Positions 57,101-64,000 of a stretch of DNA of 64,000 nucleotides are shown here, piece by piece. The stretch is taken from assembly GCF_020520425.1 (NCBI RefSeq), contig NC_079487.1, positions 127,866,385 to 127,930,384 on the forward strand. The letters run 5' to 3'. Position numbers and translations under genes: made by a program. The number at the start of each line of letters is the position of its first letter. Position 1 is the first letter of the stretch. Origin of the DNA: Spinacia oleracea. Lineage: Eukaryota; Streptophyta; Magnoliopsida; Caryophyllales; Amaranthaceae. Below the pieces are notes generated by a model. It saw nothing but the letters and a program-made list of their open reading frames with translations, was not told the origin of the DNA and did not search any database.

Positions 57101-58596
57101 CATGAGAATGAGACTGGTGTACATTTTGACAGCTTACTTTGAGAATGGTTATGGAAAAAGCAAAACAACTGACAAAATCAGGATCTCTAAATGAAGTTTC
57201 AATGGTATTGTTGAACAATTCATTGTCATTACCATTTGGACTGATCTTGATTCTTATGTTTGATGAATGGAGTTATGTCAGAAACGCGTAAGTACATATT
57301 TTTGTCTTAAAAATGCTCTGACTAGTCATTTAGCCAATACAATTACTAGGACAAGAAAGATTGTATCCTCAAGTGTATTTATATATGTGCAGCAATGTAA
57401 TTACAATGCCAATGTTTTGGGCTGCAGCAACACTCAGCGGATTATTGGGACTTGCCATCAGCTTCACTTCGATGTGGTTTTTAGGTCAAACCAGCCCTAC
57501 AACTTATAGGTATAGTTCTCTTCTCTCTGACCTTTCTAGAAGCATTTAGTTGTTACTCCGTAGAAGTAAACAGTGGTTATCAAATTGGTCATGACTCAAA
57601 ATATGTAAAGTATATTTGTTTATATGTTAAAGGGATTTCTTAATTACACAACCTATCTCCAGCTCACACGTTAACTTTAGGCCGCGTTTGGTTCAAAGGA
57701 AGATATTTTGAACTGAATATTATTTTCAATAGAATTTGGGGTTTAAACTTCATCTTCTTATGTTATGTACTAATTTTTCTTGATAAAAATAAGTTAGAAG
57801 GAAAAAGGAAATTTGAGGAGAGGAAGAGGAAGCTGATACAGGGAAGGAAGTGGTATTTCTTAATATTTTCTAGTTCTGTGAAACTATTCTCAACCTAAGA
57901 TTATTTCCATCCCCATTGCATCAAACTGTGGAAAATGGAAAAACCAGCTAGAAACTTATTTTTCTTCAACCAAACACAACCTTAGAGTAACTCCAGTGGT
58001 TAAAAATATGACCTGCTCACAAAAAATAAAAATACATGAGCAGGTAGCCAATTGTTGGTACATCAATGACATAAGCAACTATCAAAATGTTATAGCTATT
58101 TTGAGTAGATAGCTCAAAATCTTGTTGGATATTGAATAATTTGTTTTGGGTCAAATAAATAAATTAAATATTATAGGGAACTACAAGGTATTGTAGCCAA
58201 CCAATGTAAAACTTTGTAACTTAAAACAATTGTAGCTCGAAATTTGATGTGGCAAACCGGCAAACTTAGCTACACCACCTTGTAGCTTGCCATTGGAATT
58301 GCTCTTAGCATTTCACGGAGGCGGACATCTTTCTGTTCGATCTTAACATCCTGTTAATGTATGTTTTACAGCTTGGTGGGATCCTTAAACAAGATACCTA
58401 TATCACTTGCTGGACTATTGTTGTTCAATGTTCCGCTTAGTGTACCGAATCTCTTCAGCATACTATTTGGTGAGAACAATAACCAAATCTACTCTCTTCC
58501 ACCAACTCTGATCTTTAGTTTTTAGCTTGATGAAAATTTATGTGTGTTACAGGTCTATTTGCTGGGGTATTCTTCGCCAGAGCCAAGATGTCCTGA
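54132..58596 (+). CDS. GONST2: Golgi nucleotide-sugar (GDP-mannose type) transporter, GONST2-like, 9 coding exons, 387 aa
   Basis: Antiporter of the NST/TPT drug-metabolite superfamily expected to carry GDP-sugars into the Golgi lumen for glycan synthesis. Exons: 54132-54298, 55109-55322, 55535-55674, 55849-55978, 56878-56976, 57133-57287, 57393-57509, 58372-58469, 58553-58596; sum 1164 nt, in frame, GT/AG throughout. The N-terminal ~100 residues are polar and cytosolic; the membrane part starts GPLVSGAAYCFSSCSMILLNK, with about ten spans. Conserved blocks: NAGISLMFYQNLIS, LKYINVAMLTILKNVTN, FDATGYAWQL, LNEVSMVLLNNSLSLPFG, GLAISFTSMWFLGQT.PTTYSLVGSLNK and the end FARAKMS. The GALNK-type GDP-binding motif of this family corresponds here to GSLNK. 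It resembles GONST2 more than GONST1 (ending, VSVEKFSWKLVRVW). A partial duplicate of exon 4 lies in the following intron. Confidence 0.93.
56114..56276 (+). repeat. Duplicate of exon 4 3' half plus intron start of the GONST2-like gene
   Basis: About 160 bp repeats 55917-56080, including the last ~45 coding bases of exon 4 (CCGGAGACACCAGAATCAG..) and its donor GGTACATA. The tryptophan codon before ACTGCAATG is changed to TGT in the copy. No acceptor of its own is evident, so it is probably silent. Confidence 0.85.
57680..57981. mobile_element. Tourist-like MITE, 302 bp, in an intron of the GONST2-like gene
   Basis: Ends GGCCGCGTTTGGTTCAA...TTCAACCAAACACAACC form inverted repeats; TTA flanks both sides (57977-57979, 57982-57984), the right TTA being shared with the next element. 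Confidence 0.8.
57985..58304. mobile_element. Tourist-like MITE, 320 bp, adjoining the previous one
   Basis: Ends GAGTAACTCCAGTGG...CCATTGGAATTGCTC with TTA on both sides (57982-57984, 58305-58307), PIF/Harbinger style. Confidence 0.8.
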
Positions 58597-60070
58597 TTTG
58601 TAGGTTTATGTCGTCGAACAGATATACAACATAACTAAGCAACTTCTACAGAGACAATTCTTCTGTGCTTCACAACTGCAGAACAGCTGAACATACTCCT
58701 GTCTCCTTCCTTTGGATTGATTGTCTCGTTGTTAGTGAAATTTGAACTAGTAAAGTGGCAACTAAACCTGGACAGAAGTAGTAGTATACAAGAAGTTGAT
58801 CCATCATTTTTGTCACTAGGAAGTTGGATCAATTACAATGCAGATCTATTGTTTTACTCGCATAGTTTTTTAAAGCTTTTTCCTCATTTCAATTATTCTT
58901 TGCAAGTAAACAGTTACATTATTCAGAAAGTTGGCTGATTGGCTTTTTTCCATAAAATATTTTGTTGTCTAAAGTTGAAATTTGTACCATTTATTTAGTT
59001 CAGAGGATCTGCAGGATGTTTTTGGGCATAAAGATATCTCGCTACGGGCCTATGGCTATTCCTCGTGGCTGCTGGTGTGTTGGACTCTTGAGAAATTTAT
59101 TGAATGCAGGGATACTATACAGAAGAGTCAAAGTAATGTGTTAGAGAAGTAAAGTCAACCATGATGCGATATTTATGGAATGGGAGGAAGTATAAAGCTT
59201 CGTCAGGGGCATGCAAGTTATGTTGCGTGGAAGAAATTGATGTGTGTCGATCAAGCTAGTTGTAGCAGCCTGCTCATAACATGGTTGGTGATATTGAGAA
59301 GGCTAGCTACTTGGAAGTTGGAACATCGAAATTGATATGGTGTAATGGTGTTTGGTTCCTTCTGTGATTCCGATTGGAAACAACTGAGCAATTTTTTTTC
59401 AGCAAAAGCATGCAGGGAAAGCTTGCTATGCACGAATGAAAATTATTAAGTTTATCCGGGTGCACCGATGAATGCAGGTAGTATGGATAAAATCGAAGCA
59501 AAATCTCACAAAAACGAATATTAAGGCTTTCCTCGATAAAAATCGATGGAATCTCCTCCAGAATTCAATAAAGGAGGCTTCAATTTCCATCTAATATAAA
59601 TTAATTACGGAATAACATTTTACCTTTTCTAATAAACATTCAGATAACAAAAACACTGTTTTTGGTTTTTTTTAAAAAAAGTCAGAATTCTCATTTGAAT
59701 CGGACATTCTCTCAACGTTGTTCATTCCCACAACTTCACTAGTACTAACCTTGCTAGATGATGGACTACACTATTGCCATTTCTCTTAACATTTGACTAG
59801 ATTATAAAGAAACAAAGAATCGGAACAAAACTAGAACTAGAGGTAGCTTGCAATATCTTACAAAACATAATCGACTTCGACCCTTTTGGTAACTTTTAGA
59901 TGTGTACACTACTAAATGTAAGTTCACACCATATTTTACTTCATTTATCCTAATATCTTGTTAAAGTAAGATAAATGAGTAAATACAATCATGTTTAGAT
60001 CTACAAATAGATTCAAATTTTATAAAATAAAAAAAGTCTCTAAGCTTTGAATATAACATATTTTTGGATT
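58597..60070. other. 3' flank of GONST2-like gene and spacer to MYB gene
   Basis: The 3'UTR of the transporter probably covers the first few hundred bases. A fragment of the 18060-18312 MITE family lies at about 59125-59190. No further gene is supported; the minus-strand gene's 3'UTR should lie just left of 60071. Confidence 0.5.
59125..59190. mobile_element. Stowaway-like MITE fragment
   Basis: AGAGTCAAAGTAATG..GTCAACCATGATGCGATATTTATGG..GGGAGGAAGTATA matches the right third of 18060-18312; the left part is missing. Confidence 0.65.
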
Positions 60071-63000
60071 CTAATAAGGAAACAAAAACATAAAGTAAAA
60101 CAAACCCAAAAGTCCAACATTCAAGATATCGTCACCGGAGCAATATTGGTTGTGGTCATAGTTTTCTACGTCGACAGACATGGATGTAGACGCCGAGCTA
60201 AGCGACACTGAAGGAGCGGTGGTGGTGACGGTGGTGGTGGTTGTGGTGGTGGTGTCACATTGATATTTGTTTTTCATATAATCTTGTAAAATAGATGGTT
60301 GCTTTCCAACCTCAAGTTCACCATTCTTCTTATTTTTAATTTTCGAAATTCTTCTCCTTTTGGCAGCATTCCAATGGTTTTTGATCGAATTCTCAGTTCT
60401 TCCTGGAATTTTCTTGGCAATTTCTTTCCAGCGATTTCCATATTGCTCGTGCGCAGCCACTAACATCCTTTCTTCATCATCGTCCCATGCGTCTCTCTGA
60501 AATTTTATTCTAAGAACATAATAAAAGAAGGGAATATGCATAGTAGTTGTATTACATGAAATTTAAACAACAGTTACATGAACTTAATTTTGAATTTATT
60601 TTTGTTTTAACACATAATTAAGTTTATGGTGCAAATTAAAAGTACGTACCTTGATGTGTTCTCGTAAATGATTATGCCATCTTTCACGGCATTGTTTCCC
60701 CGTTCTTCCCACCATCCTCTGTGCGATAAAGGCCCATTTTCTTTGTCCATATTTTTTGACAAAGTTTTTCAGAAGCCTTCATATCATGATAAAAAGAACA
60801 AAAAAATGACATGAACAAAATCATTCATTTCTTTTATGGAGTACAAAAAAAATTAAAAAAAGTTAGCCCGATCGAGTGTATATATTCGCCTATTCAGAAT
60901 GATGAGAAAACATAAAGCGGGAGAACTTGGTAACTTTCATCTAGGAGCGTTCGAGGAGAACAAATTGTATTATAGAACATAGAACATACGAAGGAGTATA
61001 TTGCATAGAAAATCACATGTATAATTTTTATTTTATTTTATTTGAACACTTAATATGTGTTCCTAGCTTGCATCGGAAAAAAAAAATCAAAATTTTGATT
61101 TAATTTTAATTAAAACTTTTGCAATTTATTTACAAGTTTCACTGATATACTATGAATATAACAAAATATGTACTTGAACAAATAAATAGAAAAAAAAATA
61201 GGAAATGTGTCATACGGTAACCAAAAATTATGGTGATCGGACCGGCTATAGCTTTACTTTGACCAACTTTACACTTTGTTTTACTAACCAATATTTGGTT
61301 TGATGAATAAGGAAGCGTTAGACAATCTTTGAATTTTACTTTCTTAACTCCCGGAATGAGATATTAGAATTGTTTTTAAATTTACTGATATACTTTTGTG
61401 GATTTCTTAAACATATAAAAGATGGCATGACAAATTTTGATCAATCGGGCCAAATGCTACGTACAAACATAAATGGTGACAAAAATGCTCTTTAATGGAT
61501 TAAGGACAAATTGGTTTTTACCTCCTAAAAAAAATCGAAAATTTATTTTTTACCACCTTAAAAACTAAAACTTGTATTTTACCACCTAAAAAGTTTTTAA
61601 AACTTGTTTTTTACCACCTGAAAAATGGAAAAAATAAATGAAAATGTAATGCATGGGATACAATAACGGTAATATTTCTGATATGTTCTCTTTTTCAACG
61701 ATTTCATGTATTTAACTCTCTTTTCTTCCCCCGATTTATTATCTTTCATGAATTCACATGATTTTTCACCATCATTAATTCATAAAATTAACAAAATTTA
61801 ATGGAAATAAAGAGAGAAGGGTGAAAGAGTTAAAAAAAATCACAAATGGAGTGTAAAAAGTTGGAGGAAAATCAAATTAGGTAGCTACACTAGACCTGAT
61901 TAAAAGGCGGGCCAGGCCAAGAGCATAAAAATCTGCCCATTATGTAGGGTCGGGCCGCGCCAAATTTCGGGCCAATTTTTTGTGCCCAAAACGCGTTATT
62001 TCTGGCTCAAAAATAGAGGGCTTTTCGGGCCATTTTATGGCCGGCCAAATTTATAACTAAAATTGTTGTTTTACGTTGCCCAAAGCTAGACCTGGTCAAA
62101 AGGCGGGCCGAGCCGAGAGCATAAAAATCTGCCCATTTATTTTCGGTCGAACGGGACAAACTTCAGGCCAATTTTTTGTGCCCAAAACACGCTATTTCGG
62201 GTCAAAAACAACAGGCTTTTCAGGCCATTTTCGGGCTAGGCCAAATTTATAATTAAAATTGTTGTTTTATGTTGCACAAAGCCCGTAATGTTTTAAAAAA
62301 GTTTGGGCCAGAATAATCTGCCCAAAACCCGGTGATTTTCGAGTCAGGCCCATGTTGATCAGCTCTACCCAAAGCCCGTAATTTTTTAAAAAAGTTCAGT
62401 CGGACCGGGCCGGAATAATCTGCTCAAAACCCAGTAATTTTCGGGTCGGGCCCATGTTGATCAGCTCTAAGTTACACATAAAGATTTCATCTATTTTTTC
62501 GTTTTCAGGTGGTAAAAAACAAGTTTTAATTTATTTTTTTTAGTTGGTAAAAACAAGTTTTAGTTTTTTAGATAGTTAAAAATAAATTTTCAATTTTTAT
62601 AGGTGGTAAAAAATAATTTGTCCATTGATTAATCTGACCAAAATATTTGGTCAATACATGTCATAAACCACTTAATCATCCAAATAATTTAGAACAACAC
62701 CTTGAGAACAAATAGATACTCAAACAAAAACACTAATTTCTTGTACAAGTTAAACTAATCACGAAAGAGGCATTGAAAAGTTATAAATTTCATTAAAATT
62801 TATTTCATCTACCAATAAAAAATAGGAAGAAAAACTACAAACCTATCTTCCTCAGTGGTCCATTGCTCTTTGACATGAGTTTTTCCTTTAGGTCTCCCAC
62901 CCTTGATCGTGGCCATATCTTCTTTAACAAACAAATCGTTTACAAAGTGTATACGATCTTGCATGGTGGTGGTTGGACAAATGTTATTGTTACCAACACC

Positions 63001-63273
63001 ATAAATATGATTAGGATTATTCTCATGTAATGACACAAAATTGTTCAAGTAAGTATGTTCTAGGATTTGTGGTACAACCACGGGCGTATTAGGGGTTGTT
63101 GTTTTCCAAGTTTGAGTAAAATAAGAAAAAAGGGTGGTGTTATCGCCACCACGTAAAAAACTATCAACGACTGATGATGGAACAATAGGGGATATTAATG
63201 AATACTCTATTGGTTTGGGAATATCGAAAATATTAGTATAAGATCTACCAAATTCTTCTCCTTCCATCATCAT
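60071..63273 (-). CDS. R2R3-MYB transcription factor, MYB98/115/118 type, 3 exons, 327 aa
   Basis: Nuclear DNA-binding regulator. Exons on the minus strand: 62843-63273, 60650-60776, 60071-60496; sum 984 nt, in frame, GT/AG. R2 covers about residues 135-186 (EQWTTEEDR, then KYGQRKWAFIAQ and GKQCRERWHNHLREHIK); R3 about 187-237 (RDAWDDDEERML, YGNRWKEIAKKIPGRTEN, IKNHWNAAKRRR). All expected tryptophans, including the first of R3, are present. The GKQCRERWHNHLR and NAxKRR blocks plus a short motif PSILQDYMKNK after R3 match the group of MYB98, MYB115, MYB118, MYB64 and MYB119, known from synergids and seed/endosperm. The N-terminal 134 residues are specific, the DNA-binding domain lying unusually far from the N-terminus as in that group. 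The C-terminus is short with a Thr-run and no recognised activation motif. Intron 1 (2066 bp) holds three nested DNA elements. Confidence 0.92.
61891..62469. mobile_element. hAT MITE with CGGGCC-rich core, 579 bp including a nested copy
   Basis: It starts TAGACCTGATTAAAAGGCGGG and ends GTTGATCAGCTCTA, flanked by AGCTACAC/AGTTACAC (7 of 8). A second copy of the same family is inserted inside it (62087-62367). Confidence 0.85.
62087..62367. mobile_element. hAT MITE, 281 bp, inserted into its own relative
   Basis: It starts TAGACCTGGTCAAAAGGCGGG and ends GTTGATCAGCTCTA with a perfect 8-bp duplication CCCAAAGC (62079-62086, 62368-62375). It shares start and end with its host element at 61891-62469. 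Confidence 0.9.
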
Positions 63274-64000
63274 GGTGAAAATGGTTGTGAATTTGAAAAA
63301 CTAAGAAGGTTTAACAAAACAAAAAGGTGAAAATGAGAAGAGAGAAATGAGGGAGGGAAAGCTAATGCTTAGGCTTGTAGTAAGTTTGTTGATTAGAGTA
63401 ATATATTCATCTCTTATATATATAAACAAGACAACCCAATGGTTGGTGATTTTAAAATAACTTGATATAGCTCCACATGTCTCCCTTGTAAGAAAAAAAT
63501 TAGTGAAAAAATAATGATTCAATTATTTACATTTCCATAAATTTTGATTACATTTGATTTAAAGACATTACTAGAAAACAAATTAGGTGTGGTAAAATCA
63601 ATTTGCAAAGAAGTTGGTCAATTATAAGTTATGCAATTAAGTGTATATATATGACTATTTAATTAAAAAATCAAGGTATAATTCTTATAAAAAAAATTAA
63701 TTTACACATTGGTAAAAAAATAAAAAATTCCTTATTTCAAAATAATAAACTGCAATTATAATTGATTGAATATCTATCCGAATCACAAATCATTTTATTC
63801 AGCTTTAATTGTGATATTCTTCCTATTACGTTTGAAAGAAATGATATCTTTCCAAAATTCATTTTTTTACCTTTTTCGGAATTCTTATATCTCTGGAGAA
63901 AATGACGTGTCATACAATTTTTCGAATATTAAATATTATGTAAAACATATCACGTATAATGCGCAACATGTTGAACTTAAATATTTATATTTATGTGCTT
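63274..64000. other. Upstream region of the MYB gene
   Basis: The 5'UTR and promoter of the minus-strand MYB gene are expected here; a TATATATA word at about 63415-63422 lies at a plausible distance (about 140 bp before the ATG). The rest is AT-rich with no recognised gene. Confidence 0.5.

Larger units (their letters stand above)
61504..62623. mobile_element. Mutator-type element, 1120 bp including nested hAT, in the MYB intron
   Basis: Inverted ends GGACAAATTGGTTTTTACC...GGTAAAAAATAATTTGTCC are flanked by ATGGATTAA/ATTGATTAA (8 of 9). Repeated TTTTTACCACCT / AGGTGGTAAAAA words form long subterminal inverted repeats. The hAT element 61891-62469 sits inside. Confidence 0.75.

Overview
The window is nuclear DNA of a flowering plant. 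It has AT-rich intergenic DNA, long introns with GT/AG borders, plant-only gene families (CYP86A1-type P450, plastid PHT4 transporter, R2R3-MYB) and dense plant transposons (Stowaway, Tourist-like, hAT and Mutator MITEs, tRNA-derived SINEs, Copia elements). All gene families are eudicot-like. The repeat flavour (many CGGAGTA/GGGTCGGGT-type repeats) made me think of Caryophyllales (spinach/beet relatives), but that is only an impression.

Six host genes are supported, left to right: (1) eIF3 subunit f, minus strand, 1390-5287, 6 exons; (2) a CYP86A1-like fatty-acid omega-hydroxylase, plus strand, 20597-22183, single exon; (3) a PHT4;4-like chloroplast envelope anion/ascorbate transporter, minus strand, 24458-38187, 10 exons, whose 9.35-kb first intron holds several elements including a young, whole-looking Copia retrotransposon; (4) a C2H2 zinc-finger protein with a PARP-like C-terminal region, plus strand, 46337-47545, single exon; (5) a GONST2-like Golgi nucleotide-sugar transporter, plus strand, coding 54132-58596, 9 coding exons plus 5'UTR exons; (6) an R2R3-MYB of the MYB98/115/118 type, minus strand, 60071-63273, 3 exons. 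These are ordinary unlinked housekeeping and specialised genes. I see no operon or biosynthetic cluster.

The gaps are mostly transposon-derived. At 7398-14868 lie two related Mutator-like elements with 10-bp target duplications, the second broken by a solo LTR. Regions 15-19 kb, 41-45 kb and 48-52 kb carry MITEs and SINEs whose ends and target-site duplications (TSDs) can often be read exactly. A near-identical inverted pair of Stowaway MITEs brackets the P450. In the MYB intron three DNA elements are nested one inside another.

I found no convincing unknown biological system. The most unusual points are the PARP-like zinc-finger protein, a candidate alternative first exon for eIF3f, a duplicated exon piece with a kept splice donor in the GONST2-like gene, and the exact nesting records of the transposons. 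All family names come from recall of family sequences, not from a search.
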